This document shows positions 1 through 7,722 of a DNA stretch of 50,582 nt, piece after piece. Both the position numbers and the translations under genes were made by a program. Below the pieces are notes generated by a model, which saw only the letters and a program-made list of their open reading frames with translations, was not told where the DNA came from and searched no databases. Every line of letters begins with the position of its first letter. Position 1 is the stretch's first letter. Source of the DNA: Acidobacteriota bacterium (GTDB lineage Bacteria; Acidobacteriota; Blastocatellia; Pyrinomonadales; Pyrinomonadaceae); the NCBI GenBank assembly GCA_021323895.1, contig JAJPKD010000125.1, forward strand, positions 1 to 50,582. The letters run 5' to 3'.

Positions 1-573
1 CTTCTTGCCATAGACGCAACCCGTGTCGAGACCAATCGCAAACTCAGCGCGATGCGGTTTCTTCTTAGGCCAGTGGCCGAAGAGAATGGTCTTCGGTCCA
101 CGATAGACTTCGTACCACGGCACGCCTTTGCGTTTGGTTGGGTCGGCGCCCATCGTGCGAATCTCAGTCAAGTCGCTGGCCGTTTGTTCATCGAGGGGAA
201 CCCCGGGCCGAATGCCTGCATGAACAACCATATGGGTTCCGAGATCGATTGTGTAAGGAAGTGAGCGCAAATAATTTGCGTACCTATTGGCGTCTCCTTC
301 GAGTTGGCCCAGAGCCTCGCGCTGTTCCCTGGTTAGTCTCACCGGCTCACCGCGCAGCTTCTGGCGCAGCTTGCGATCGTGATTACCGACTACAGATGAG
401 AAGCGCTGGTCATCTATGAAGAGGTCGAGGACTTCACGGTTCTTTGGTCCTTTGGTTACGAGATCGCCGACAGCCACGACGCGATCATCTGATTGCAATT
501 CTGCGAAGCGCAGCAGGTCAGTCAGTTCATCGAAGCAGCCGTGAATATCACCGATGACGATGGTGCGGGTCAT
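1..573 (-). CDS. Metallophosphoesterase, PrpA/ApaH-like (3' end outside window)
   Basis: The frame reads from an ATG at 571-573 leftwards through the window edge, 191 codons without a stop, so the C-terminus is missing. It shows the full calcineurin-like metallophosphoesterase signature: GDIHG near residue 8, GDLVTKGP near residue 45, GNHD near residue 75, and a late VVHAG and FGHW. These give the Asp, His and Asn ligands of a di-metal centre. The order and spacing match the bacterial PrpA/PphA Ser/Thr phosphatases and the symmetrical Ap4A hydrolase ApaH; sequence alone does not separate them. Probably a soluble cytoplasmic phosphatase. It is followed on the same strand by nothing visible here; upstream lies a repeat-rich spacer (574-737). 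Confidence 0.85.
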   Translation of the reverse strand, partial: MTRTIVIGDIHGCFDELTDLLRFAELQSDDRVVAVGDLVTKGPKNREVLDLFIDDQRFSSVVGNHDRKLRQKLRGEPVRLTREQREALGQLEGDANRYANYLRSLPYTIDLGTHMVVHAGIRPGVPLDEQTASDLTEIRTMGADPTKRKGVPWYEVYRGPKTILFGHWPKKKPHRAEFAIGLDTGCVYGKK

Positions 574-581
574 GCGTTTCC

Positions 582-738
582 GTGTCAGTACCGGGAGCGT
601 ATGTGTCAGAACCGGGAGCGGTAGCGACCGGATCAAGCGAGCCTTACCATAGTTGCGAACTGTTCTTGAGCAGCCCGCCATCACTCGCGGACCTGACCCG
701 CCGCCTGATCCCGACGCTATCGCGCGCGGTACTGACAC
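582..738. repeat. REP-like palindromic repeats, two direct plus one inverted copy
   Basis: Two direct copies of a motif like GTGTCAGWACCGSGAGCG lie at 582-601 and 603-631. An inverted copy occupies 712-738 and reaches the stop codon of the HAD gene. The same motif occurs at 22171-22214, 27364-27388, 27451-27477 (inverted) and, degenerate, at 44393-44416. A GC-rich unit found repeatedly outside genes and in inverted pairs is the layout of REP doublets. Function is not known from the sequence. Confidence 0.65.
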
Positions 739-1430
739 TAATCAAACAAATGGTGTACCGCGTCAATGGTCCAATCGGAGAGGTTGGGCGTGACGACGTC
801 GGCGCCGGCCGCGCGCAAGAGGTCTGCTACAACCGTGGTGGTCACGCCAACAGTACGCATTCCCGCCGTGCGCGCTGACTCAATTCCGGGCGGCGAGTCT
901 TCGATAACCAGACATTCTTTGGCGAGGAGCGGCAACTTTCGATGCGCGCGCCGCGCTTCATTTAGCGTCTTGAGCGCATCGAGATAACAATCGGGAGCCG
1001 GCTTGTGATTGCGTCCTTCCTGGGCATGAATGATCAGTGGAAACTGGGCTTTCATACTCGCGAGTTCCAGCACGTACTCAATCTCACTGCGTTCGGCCAT
1101 GCTGACAATCCCCAAATCGTAATGACGCGACGCCTGCTTGATGAATGCAACAACGCCGCTTGGCACGGGGAGATCGTCCTTGATCAGCTTGCGATGCAGC
1201 TCGTGCTCGCGATCTATTAGCCGGCGCGCCTGTTCGTCGGTTAAGCCTTTTTTCGCTCGCTTGAAGGCCGCCCGCACAAACGCGACATCATCCATGCCGA
1301 GTGATGCGAAGTAATCTTTATCGGTAAGCTCGACCCCTTCCGCCGCCAAAACTTCGCGATACGCTTTCAGATGAATGCGCTCGTCATTGATGATGACGCC
1401 GTTGAAGTCGAAGAAGATTGCGTGAATCAT
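738..1430 (-). CDS. HAD-superfamily hydrolase, beta-phosphoglucomutase-like
   Basis: A 230-residue haloacid dehalogenase fold protein. Motif I is FDFNGVII at residues 7-14, motif II is the IVSMAE stretch near residue 110, the motif III Lys lies in NHKPAP near 145, and motif IV is VIEDSPPG near 180. The cap is helical, as in the beta-phosphoglucomutase/phosphatase subfamily, so a small-molecule phosphatase or phosphomutase acting on a sugar phosphate is likely. The usual second Asp of motif I (DxD) is Asn here, which removes the general acid/base. The open frame runs 48 codons further upstream from a TTG, but the family begins at this ATG, so the shorter start is chosen. Substrate unknown. Confidence 0.8.
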   Translation of the reverse strand: MIHAIFFDFNGVIINDERIHLKAYREVLAAEGVELTDKDYFASLGMDDVAFVRAAFKRAKKGLTDEQARRLIDREHELHRKLIKDDLPVPSGVVAFIKQASRHYDLGIVSMAERSEIEYVLELASMKAQFPLIIHAQEGRNHKPAPDCYLDALKTLNEARRAHRKLPLLAKECLVIEDSPPGIESARTAGMRTVGVTTTVVADLLRAAGADVVTPNLSDWTIDAVHHLFD

Positions 1431-1570
1431 TCGTGTTGGTAAGTGCGTCCTGAAGAAAGGAGACTGCGTATCGTTTGCGCAACGGGGCGGAGCATAACTG
1501 GACCGACTCAGCATCCGCTCCCAGTCAACAAGCGTCACCGTCAGCCCGGGTCCGAAGATCTTGCTGAGTT

Positions 1571-2464
1571 TCAATTCGCCGTACTCGAAACTTTGGCTTG
1601 TGCCTTCAACTCGCCAATCTTCTCATTCTGTTCCGCGAACAAAAGCGGCAACCGTTCGCTCTCCAAAACATCCAGGCGCCGCAGGACTTCGGTCAGCGCC
1701 AACTCGTTTTTCAGATTCACCTGAAAATCCAGGTCAGCGCGTAAGCGATCCTTCGAGCCTTGCCGATTCTGCGACATCATGATGATCGGCGCCTGCAATC
1801 CCGCGACGACAGCGAGCACGAGGTTCAGCATTTGATAGGGCAGCGGATCGAAGCCGCGCACCAGAATGTACGAGTTGAGCGCGATCCAAAAAAGGATGAG
1901 GCCAATCGCGAAACCGATGAATTTCCAACTGCCACCAAATTCTGCCAGCACATCAGCGGCCCGGTCCGCCAGGGTCAAGCGCTTGTCCTGCTCCTCGTTG
2001 ACGTTGCGCGACACGCGCTGCTGCAGCATCTTGTCTGTGCGGCGCAGGCGCGAAAAAGTCGCGCTCAACATTTCCAGAGCAACTGTCGGATTCGTCTGAA
2101 TGAATCTCAAAAAGTTGTCGCGTGAAAGAATGGCCAGCCGCGCGTCTTCGATCACAGCCGCATCCGCCGATCGATTCTTGCCGTCGATGATGGCCATCTC
2201 GCCAAAGAAATCCCCGCGGGCCAGCTCCGCCAGCACAATCTCTTTTTTGTCTTCATCGGAAACGGTGATGCGCACGCGCCCGTTTTCGATCAGGTACATT
2301 GCATCGCCAACGTCGCCGGCGCGAAATAAAGTGGTACCGGCCTTCGTGTCCTGCGTGCGCAAAAGGCTGCGCAGCTCCGCCGCCGCTTCATCGTCAAGCG
2401 AGGCAAACAGAGGCACCGAACGAATCGCGTCCAGCGTCATTTCCTGAGGGGTTGGTGTTGACAT
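1571..2464 (-). CDS. Cyclic nucleotide-binding domain + DUF1003 membrane protein
   Basis: A 297-residue protein. Residues 15-130 form a Crp/cNMP-binding domain with a phosphate-binding cassette at 87-100 (FGEM...NRSA) that keeps the Glu (89) and Arg (98) that contact cyclic nucleotide. Residues 165-265 match DUF1003, with two membrane spans (about 180-203 and 211-232). A C-terminal coiled-coil-like segment follows. There is no DNA-binding helix-turn-helix, so this is a membrane-linked sensor, not a transcription factor. Start: the ATG at 2462-2464 is preceded by GAGGTC at good spacing; the longer frame runs into a heptamer repeat and is rejected. An adenylate cyclase gene lies two genes upstream on the same strand, which supports cAMP as ligand (inference). 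Confidence 0.85.
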   Translation of the reverse strand: MSTPTPQEMTLDAIRSVPLFASLDDEAAAELRSLLRTQDTKAGTTLFRAGDVGDAMYLIENGRVRITVSDEDKKEIVLAELARGDFFGEMAIIDGKNRSADAAVIEDARLAILSRDNFLRFIQTNPTVALEMLSATFSRLRRTDKMLQQRVSRNVNEEQDKRLTLADRAADVLAEFGGSWKFIGFAIGLILFWIALNSYILVRGFDPLPYQMLNLVLAVVAGLQAPIIMMSQNRQGSKDRLRADLDFQVNLKNELALTEVLRRLDVLESERLPLLFAEQNEKIGELKAQAKVSSTAN

Positions 2465-2500
2465 AATTAAGACCTCGCGTCGTGCTTCGTTGGCCACTTT

Positions 2501-2576
2501 TGTCAGGGGGCAGTTGTCCGTCGTCCGTTGCCCGGACAGCAACTAACAACTGACTGTTGACTACTGACTACTGACC
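2501..2576. repeat. Inverted pair of 7-bp-period arrays (CTACTGA type)
   Basis: The right arm 2540-2574 is five consecutive heptamers: CAACTAA, CAACTGA, CTGTTGA, CTACTGA, CTACTGA. The left arm 2501-2530 is the same family on the other strand (units such as CAACGGA, CGACGGA). The arms face each other across about 9 bases and could fold into a long imperfect hairpin. The right arm runs into the 3' end of the ABC ATPase gene (stop at 2561-2563). Confidence 0.7.
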
Positions 2577-3235
2577 TTCCCGTCTTTCATCATGATGATC
2601 CGATTCGCGAAGCTGCTCGCCAGGTCGTGGTCGTGCGTCACCAACAACACAGTCAAGCGATCGCGATCGACCATCTCGCGCAACAGCGCCAGCAGTTCGC
2701 GCGCGCGCGTCGAGTCTAAGTTCCCGGTCGGTGCATCGGCAAGCAAAACCCGCGGCCGATTCGCCAGCGCGCGGGCAATTGCGACGCGTTGCTGCTCACC
2801 GCCCGACATTTCTGATGGCCGGTGGTCCATCCGATCACCCAGGCCGACGCGCTCAAGCAACGAAGCTGCGCGATCGCGGCGCTCAGTCCCGCGCATGCCG
2901 CCGAACGCCAGCGCCAGCTTTACGTTCTCGGCCGCGGTCATCGTCGGAATCAGGTTGAAGTTCTGAAAGATCATTCCGACTGAAAAGCGCCGGTAACGCG
3001 CCATCTGCTTTTTCGTAAACGGCCCAAGCGATTGCGAATCAAACAAGACTTCGCCGCTCGTTGGACGATCCAAACCACCCAGCAGATTCAGCAGAGTCGA
3101 TTTGCCCGAGCCGGACGTGCCTTGAATCGCGACGAATTCACCTTCGTTCGCGCCCATAGTGACGTGATCCAGCGCGGTCACTTCGGTCGTGCCCATCTGA
3201 TAGACGCGAGTGATGTCTCGAGTTTCGATGATCAT
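2561..3235 (-). CDS. ABC transporter ATP-binding protein, LolD/MacB-like, Walker B Glu replaced by Ala
   Basis: A 224-residue ATPase subunit of the LolD/MacB/FtsE type. Walker A GTSGSGKS at 39-46, Q-loop Gln in IFQNFN near 91, signature SGGEQQ near 144-149, Walker B VLLAD at 163-167, and switch His 201. The residue after the Walker B Asp is Ala 168 (codon GCA at 2732-2734) where the family has the catalytic Glu of ADEPTGNLD. Hydrolysis should be badly impaired. No permease gene is adjacent. The ATG at 3233-3235 lies 2 bases after the cyclase stop, suggesting coupled translation; a GTG nine codons upstream is an alternative. The last residues are encoded by a heptamer repeat array. Confidence 0.85.
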   Translation of the reverse strand: MIIETRDITRVYQMGTTEVTALDHVTMGANEGEFVAIQGTSGSGKSTLLNLLGGLDRPTSGEVLFDSQSLGPFTKKQMARYRRFSVGMIFQNFNLIPTMTAAENVKLALAFGGMRGTERRDRAASLLERVGLGDRMDHRPSEMSGGEQQRVAIARALANRPRVLLADAPTGNLDSTRARELLALLREMVDRDRLTVLLVTHDHDLASSFANRIIMMKDGKVSSQ

Positions 3236-3237
3236 CT

Positions 3238-5073
3238 TTAGCTGCGACGCGCCACCCGCCACAACTCAAACTTCTCTTCGTCGAATCCTTTCAGAGGGAT
3301 TTCGAATCGCGTCGCTGTGATGTTGTTTTGCGAATCGCTCAAGAGTTCGCGCACGGCGGGATCAGAGTAAACCGCGGCGGAAACTATGACGTCATCGCCG
3401 GTGGATTGCCCTTCGAGCCGCGCCGCGAGATTCACCGTCGATCCAAAATAATCGAGCCGCTCGTTCAGCGTCACCGCGATGCACGGGCCCGTGTGCAATC
3501 CAGCTTTCAAGGTCAACGGTTGCGATCCGTTCGCCGGCGCAGCCATAACTCGCTGCGCGTGCAGCATGGCCCGCAAAGCTGACGCTGGTTGGCGGAACAC
3601 GGCCATGACCGCATCGCCAATCGTTTTCACCAGGGCGCCGTCTTCTTCCGCGATGACTTTTCGCAGCACGTCGAAATGATTCATCACATGACCAAAAGCC
3701 GTCGCGTCACCAATTTCGCGATACAGCCGCGTCGAGTTTTTCAGATCAGTGAAAAGAACTGTAAGCGTGCCGACGGAGATTTGTTCCCCAGGTCGCAGCG
3801 CTTCGCTGGCAAACAGATCGCGGAAAACTTGCAGTGCTGTCACTTCAGCGGCGGTGGCCGCGTCGTCGCTCCACGCGGTCCGTTCGAGGATAAAAAGCTG
3901 CTCGTCGCCGGTCGCATTTTCAAACTGAAGCTGCGAACACTTTCCGATTTCGATCTCCTCGTTGGGCCAACCCTCCGGCGTGGCTCGCAGAGTTCTCACG
4001 CATGTCCCGTCGTCCGTCACGCGCAGATGTTGCCAACCAGGCAGCGCCATCGTGCGCAAACGATAGCGACCCAGCTCGAGTTCGACGTTGATCGATCGAC
4101 GCTCGCCGCCCGGAAGAAGTTGCTGGGCTGCGATGTGCGGCGTGACTTGTGGTCCACCGACGCAGAAGATTTCGGTTTCGGCATCGCGAATTGCCGGATT
4201 GGGTCGAAACGTAAGTTCGACTGACTGCTCAAAATTGATCGCGAAGTCGATATTGCAGCCAGGACAGTGAACAGTTGAAGCGATCTCTTTCAACGAGTCG
4301 GTGGAAGCGCCGCCGCGACACATCGGACAGATCAGATTCCATTGCAGATCGAGAATTCCCGCGCGCGTTGCGCACAGGCAAGTTTGCAGCACGTCACGTT
4401 TGGATCGATTCCATTGGCGCGCCAACTCGTACGGCCGGATGCGTCCCAAAGCGAACTCGTCGCCGTTTTCAAGGTAATCAACAAGCATTGCGACGATTTC
4501 GGTGTCGCTGCCCAGGCCTACCATCTTCTCGCTCAGCGACAGCAGGCGCTCGCGACCCCCAGGCGCAAATTCCGCGCTGGCTGATTCGCTCGCCGCAGTT
4601 TTCCCGTGCTTCGCCAGACGATCGTATTCGCGCAGCGTCCGCGCAAAGTTGCGCGCGCTGATGAAACCAATCTGAATCGGGATCGCGATCGAACCGAGGA
4701 GGTTCTTTGGCGTGGCCCAAACCTCGTAAGTCAATTTCGCCCCGGCTGGCGATTCAGCGTCCGTGGTTTCGCGCGGTTCCAACTCGACGCGCACGCGCAA
4801 TTCGCTCATCGGTCCTTTCGAATAGCGCCGCACGACGCCGAAACGATACGGCCGCACCCATTCGAACGGCTGCTCTTCCCATTCAACCGGAATTCCAAAC
4901 GCCGACAAGCGCAACTTCTTTCGCGCGTTCGTTGACTTGCCTTGGGCCACGGTCTCGACAGTCGGCACGCCCGTGTCGCGGTTGAAACGGTTGGTGTCGG
5001 CAACCAGCGGCCAGATTTGCGCCGGTGAAGATTCGAGATCGAATTGCCAGACGTAATGGAATTCCTTGGGCAT
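3238..5073 (-). CDS. Class III adenylate/guanylate cyclase with N-terminal SRPBCC-like domain
   Basis: A 611-residue protein. Residues 1-160 resemble an SRPBCC/polyketide-cyclase-like fold, and the middle region (to about 400) resembles the DUF5939 part found in front of such cyclases. Two CxxC pairs (249/252 and 270/273) form a likely zinc site. The C-terminal class III catalytic domain (about 433-605) has both metal Asp residues (FTDLKNS, Asp 443; IGDAV, Asp 487), Lys 483, and the DYFGxxVNLAAR segment with Asp 541, Asn 548 and Arg 552. All key residues are present, so it should make cAMP from ATP (Asp at the purine position favours ATP, but this is not decisive). No membrane span is evident. 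The ABC ATPase and the cNMP-binding DUF1003 genes follow it. Confidence 0.85.
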   Translation of the reverse strand: MPKEFHYVWQFDLESSPAQIWPLVADTNRFNRDTGVPTVETVAQGKSTNARKKLRLSAFGIPVEWEEQPFEWVRPYRFGVVRRYSKGPMSELRVRVELEPRETTDAESPAGAKLTYEVWATPKNLLGSIAIPIQIGFISARNFARTLREYDRLAKHGKTAASESASAEFAPGGRERLLSLSEKMVGLGSDTEIVAMLVDYLENGDEFALGRIRPYELARQWNRSKRDVLQTCLCATRAGILDLQWNLICPMCRGGASTDSLKEIASTVHCPGCNIDFAINFEQSVELTFRPNPAIRDAETEIFCVGGPQVTPHIAAQQLLPGGERRSINVELELGRYRLRTMALPGWQHLRVTDDGTCVRTLRATPEGWPNEEIEIGKCSQLQFENATGDEQLFILERTAWSDDAATAAEVTALQVFRDLFASEALRPGEQISVGTLTVLFTDLKNSTRLYREIGDATAFGHVMNHFDVLRKVIAEEDGALVKTIGDAVMAVFRQPASALRAMLHAQRVMAAPANGSQPLTLKAGLHTGPCIAVTLNERLDYFGSTVNLAARLEGQSTGDDVIVSAAVYSDPAVRELLSDSQNNITATRFEIPLKGFDEEKFELWRVARRS

Positions 5074-5083
5074 GGGCGGAAAG

Positions 5084-5196
5084 AGTTTCAGGTTTCAAGT
5101 TCCAAGTCTCAAGTTCTTAAGCCGCAGTGCGCGCAACCGCGCCAGGCAAAGAACACTCGAGACCAACTTGAAACCTGAAACCTGAAACTTGAAACT
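5084..5196. repeat. Inverted pair of 7-bp-period arrays (ACTTGAA type)
   Basis: The right arm 5166-5193 is ACTTGAA, ACCTGAA, ACCTGAA, ACTTGAA. The left arm 5084-5115 is the reverse complement family (TTTCAGG, TTTCAAG, TTCCAAG, TCTCAAG), with a 16-base perfect inverted match between the arms and about 50 bases between them. It fills the spacer between the cyclase start and the nuoI stop. Confidence 0.7.
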
Positions 5197-5200
5197 GCCT

Positions 5201-5722
5201 CTAGATCACTTTGTACTCTGAATCCACATCCTCGTCCGAAAAAGCCACGCGATAATTTTTCGACTGCACTTGTTTCGTGATCAGCAGATCGTCTTTCGTC
5301 TTCAGTAGATCGGCGCGGTTGTAAACGGAAAGCTCGAAGTTATAGCCGTGCGTAATCGCATCCTTCGGACAGGCCTCGACGCAAAAGCCGCAGAAGATGC
5401 AGCGGCCATAGTCGATGTTGTAAACCTTTGCGAACCGCTCATCGACGCCCGTGCGTTCGGTGGCCGGACGGGGATCGTCCGCCGCTTCGATGTATATGCA
5501 CTCGGACGGGCAAGCTGCGGCGCACAGAAAGCAGGCGACGCATTTCTCCCGACCCAACTCATCAACGTGCAGCAAGTGTTGGCCGCGATAGCGAGGCTGC
5601 ACCGTTACCGGTTCGTCCGGATACTCAACCGTCTGTTTGCGCTTCGGAATGTAAGACAATGTCACGCCCATCCCTTGAATGATGGTGCGCGTCGAATCGA
5701 TTACTTCTGAAATGATAGACAT
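5201..5722 (-). CDS. nuoI: NADH-quinone oxidoreductase subunit I (two [4Fe-4S])
   Basis: A 173-residue protein with two CxxCxxCxxxCP motifs (Cys 61/64/67/71 and 108/111/114/118), the pattern that binds clusters N6a and N6b in the peripheral arm of respiratory complex I. Length and the N-terminal region fit NuoI rather than a short ferredoxin. It would pass electrons from the NADH-oxidising module towards quinone. No other nuo gene is in the window, so here it stands apart from the usual nuoA-N operon. The ATG at 5720-5722 is the only sensible start. Confidence 0.88.
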   Translation of the reverse strand: MSIISEVIDSTRTIIQGMGVTLSYIPKRKQTVEYPDEPVTVQPRYRGQHLLHVDELGREKCVACFLCAAACPSECIYIEAADDPRPATERTGVDERFAKVYNIDYGRCIFCGFCVEACPKDAITHGYNFELSVYNRADLLKTKDDLLITKQVQSKNYRVAFSDEDVDSEYKVI

Positions 5723-5774
5723 CGTGAAGCTATTCTACCTTAAGCAGAATCCCGGCGCATTCTGTGAAGATGAA

Positions 5775-5809
5775 CTCGCAATTCGCAATCCGAAATTCGA
5801 AATTCTCAC
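5775..5809. repeat. Single 7-bp-period array (TTCGAAA type)
   Basis: Five consecutive heptamers: CTCGCAA, TTCGCAA, TCCGAAA, TTCGAAA, TTCTCAC. The array abuts and overlaps the stop codon of the zinc-ribbon/DUF4190 gene at 5806-5808. No clear inverted partner is seen. Confidence 0.6.
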
Positions 5810-6405
5810 TTGCCAAGACTGCCCATGAAGATCGCGGCGCCGTAAATCACGATGATGATCGCCAGCAACAGGAAATACGCAGAGGCGGTGGCAATGCCGA
5901 CAATCGCGAACGGCTTGCCCGTGTTCTCTTCCGGTTTGTTCTTGATCTGGATCAGTTGATAGACACCCAGTCCGATCGCTACCGGTCCGGAAATCACGCC
6001 GAGGTAACAGCACCAACCGATCGTCACCGTGAAGATGCCGCAGATCATCGACGCGATCGCCATTCCCTGCTTCGGCGCCTGAACCATCGGCGGCGGAGGG
6101 GGCTGCCATCCACCCTGCATTGGTTGCGGCTGCTGATATCCGCTCGGCGTCAGGCCGCCCGAAGACGGCGCGGGCGGAGAAGGCATCGGCGGTGGGCTCG
6201 GTTGGGGCTGAAATTGTCCTGAGCCCAGATCGCCAGACGGCGACTGCCAGCCACCCGGCGGTGGTTGAGGCGGCGCTGAAGAGAGAATCGTCGGGGGCGG
6301 CTCGGAACTTTTCGGCGAATCATCGACGAGGGTGGTTCCATCCTGGGTACAAAAAGCCAGCCAGTCTTCTTCGAAGGTGCGGTTGCAGGTTGGGCAGCGT
6401 TTCAT
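5806..6405 (-). CDS. Zinc-ribbon, Pro-rich linker, DUF4190-like membrane protein
   Basis: A 199-residue protein in three parts. Residues 1-25 are a short zinc ribbon (CPTC at the start, a later FC..DG turn). Residues 30-110 are a Pro/Gln/Gly-rich linker. Residues 115-199 carry two or three hydrophobic spans like DUF4190 (GMAIASMICGI start). Such proteins are frequent in Acidobacteriota and their role is unknown. The N-terminus is clearly related to that of the protein encoded at 6953-7702, on the other side of ndk. The start ATG is only 6 bases from a heptamer array (6412-6439), and no Shine-Dalgarno sequence is seen. Confidence 0.75.
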   Translation of the reverse strand: MKRCPTCNRTFEEDWLAFCTQDGTTLVDDSPKSSEPPPTILSSAPPQPPPGGWQSPSGDLGSGQFQPQPSPPPMPSPPAPSSGGLTPSGYQQPQPMQGGWQPPPPPMVQAPKQGMAIASMICGIFTVTIGWCCYLGVISGPVAIGLGVYQLIQIKNKPEENTGKPFAIVGIATASAYFLLLAIIIVIYGAAIFMGSLGK

Positions 6406-6411
6406 AATGTT

Positions 6412-6491
6412 GGTCAGTTGTCAGTTGTCAGTGGTCAGTTGCTCCGCTAAGTCAGCGCGCCTTCAACTGACTACTGACAACGGACAACTGA
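6412..6491. repeat. Inverted pair of 7-bp-period arrays (GTCAGTT type)
   Basis: The left arm 6412-6439 is GGTCAGT, TGTCAGT, TGTCAGT, GGTCAGT. The right arm 6464-6491 is CAACTGA, CTACTGA, CAACGGA, CAACTGA. The arms are inverted across 24 bases and belong to the same family as the array at 2501-2576. The pair fills the spacer between the ndk stop and the next start codon. Confidence 0.75.
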
Positions 6492-6496
6492 CGGTT

Positions 6497-6916
6497 TCAA
6501 ACCAATTCCAACTTACTGAAAAAGTAGGCGATTTCGATCGCAGCATTCTCGTCGGAATCGGATCCGTGCGTAGCGTTCTCGCCGACTGATCCGCCGAACT
6601 CTTTGCGAATCGTCCCGGAGTCGGCTTTCGCGGGATCGGTGGCGCCCATCAAATCGCGCCAGGCTTTCACCGCGCCATCCTTTTCGAGGACCATGACGAC
6701 GCATGGGCCGCTCGACATGAACTCGGTCAAGCTATCATAGAAAGGTTTGCCGCGGTGAACTTCGTAGAAACCTTCAGCTTGTGGGCGCGTCTGATGAATC
6801 ATCTTCAGTGCGCGAATGCGAAAGCCGCCGCTGATGATGCGATCGATAATCTTGCCCGTGTGACCGGCGCCAACGGCGTCCGGTTTGATAATTGCGAAAG
6901 TAAGATTACTTGCCAT
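6497..6916 (-). CDS. ndk: Nucleoside diphosphate kinase
   Basis: A 139-residue protein of normal NDK length. It has the nucleotide-binding start FAIIKPDAV (Lys 11) and the active-site segment NATHGSDS with the phospho-acceptor His 117. It transfers the gamma phosphate of ATP to NDPs through phospho-His. A strong AGGAG lies about 7 bases before the ATG at 6914-6916. It sits in a minus-strand row with sucD and the zinc-ribbon genes. NDK next to succinyl-CoA synthetase is a common arrangement, since the two enzymes share GDP/ADP phosphorylation. Confidence 0.95.
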   Translation of the reverse strand: MASNLTFAIIKPDAVGAGHTGKIIDRIISGGFRIRALKMIHQTRPQAEGFYEVHRGKPFYDSLTEFMSSGPCVVMVLEKDGAVKAWRDLMGATDPAKADSGTIRKEFGGSVGENATHGSDSDENAAIEIAYFFSKLELV

Positions 6917-6952
6917 TTCTCTCCTAATTGAATCGATTTACTCGAAGACTCT

Positions 6953-7702
6953 TTAATTCTTTACCCCTGAGATACAACACGGATGCGAAACTGGTCCACT
7001 GACGGACGCCATTATGTAACACATCGCTGAGTCCCCGGGGTTATACGCTCCCGGCCTGATCCATGTAAAAGCTCTGCACCTCGCATTGGCCGCACAATCG
7101 GCTTGACACAGCCCGACTGACGCCCTCGGATAATAAGTGATGCGTGAGCCGCCGCTGTAACTAATATTATTCATTAAGCTGAACGCTGGCTTAGGCCGTT
7201 GCGGGGGAGGCGTGGGCTTCGGCGTGACTTCCTTTTTTGGCGTATCAACCGTGGGCTCAGGCGATGACCGTGGCGACTGTGTCGGCTCGGGCGTAGGAAC
7301 GATCGGAGTCACTCTTGGATCCGGCGTTGGAGTTTTAGTCACTACAGTCGTCGCACCGCCGCGTGTAAGTATGTACGCGATGGCCACGGCCGAGATGCCG
7401 AGCACCAAAACGATCGCGAGTATCCACGGCAACGGATTGCGCTTGCTTGTCCCTTCCTCAACTTGATGTCGATATTGATACTGATCGGGTCGCGCGGTGA
7501 TCGTAGGCTGCGGACTTGGCACCGTCGGTCGCGACGGCATGATCGTGGGAGAAACTTCTGTCGGCAACGGCGTCTGCGGCAGGTGCCACGTCGCATTCGC
7601 ATCCGGCCGATCCGGCGCGCCGACCAAACGCGATCCATCATCCAGACAAAATACGAGCGTATCGTCTTCGTAGGATCGGCGACACCGGGGACAGGTCTTC
7701 AT
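6953..7702 (-). CDS. Zinc-ribbon, membrane span, PAN/Apple-like domain protein
   Basis: A 249-residue protein. Residues 1-25 are a zinc ribbon (CPRC, then FC..DG) like that of the 5806-6405 product. A single membrane span lies near 91-113, followed by a Thr/Pro-rich linker (about 120-175). A C-terminal Cys-rich domain (about 180-249) has a CQADC...C..FTW pattern typical of PAN/Apple domains. The layout predicts a cytoplasmic zinc ribbon and an exported carbohydrate- or protein-binding PAN domain. Function is unknown; the PAN call is by pattern only. Confidence 0.75.
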   Translation of the reverse strand: MKTCPRCRRSYEDDTLVFCLDDGSRLVGAPDRPDANATWHLPQTPLPTEVSPTIMPSRPTVPSPQPTITARPDQYQYRHQVEEGTSKRNPLPWILAIVLVLGISAVAIAYILTRGGATTVVTKTPTPDPRVTPIVPTPEPTQSPRSSPEPTVDTPKKEVTPKPTPPPQRPKPAFSLMNNISYSGGSRITYYPRASVGLCQADCAANARCRAFTWIRPGAYNPGDSAMCYIMASVSGPVSHPCCISGVKN

Positions 7703-7722
7703 TTAGAATTAGTTTGAGAAGA

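Noticed and set aside
3589-4224. A 211-codon plus-strand frame opposite the adenylate cyclase
   Set aside because: It is antisense to a conserved gene, with no family features or ribosome site.
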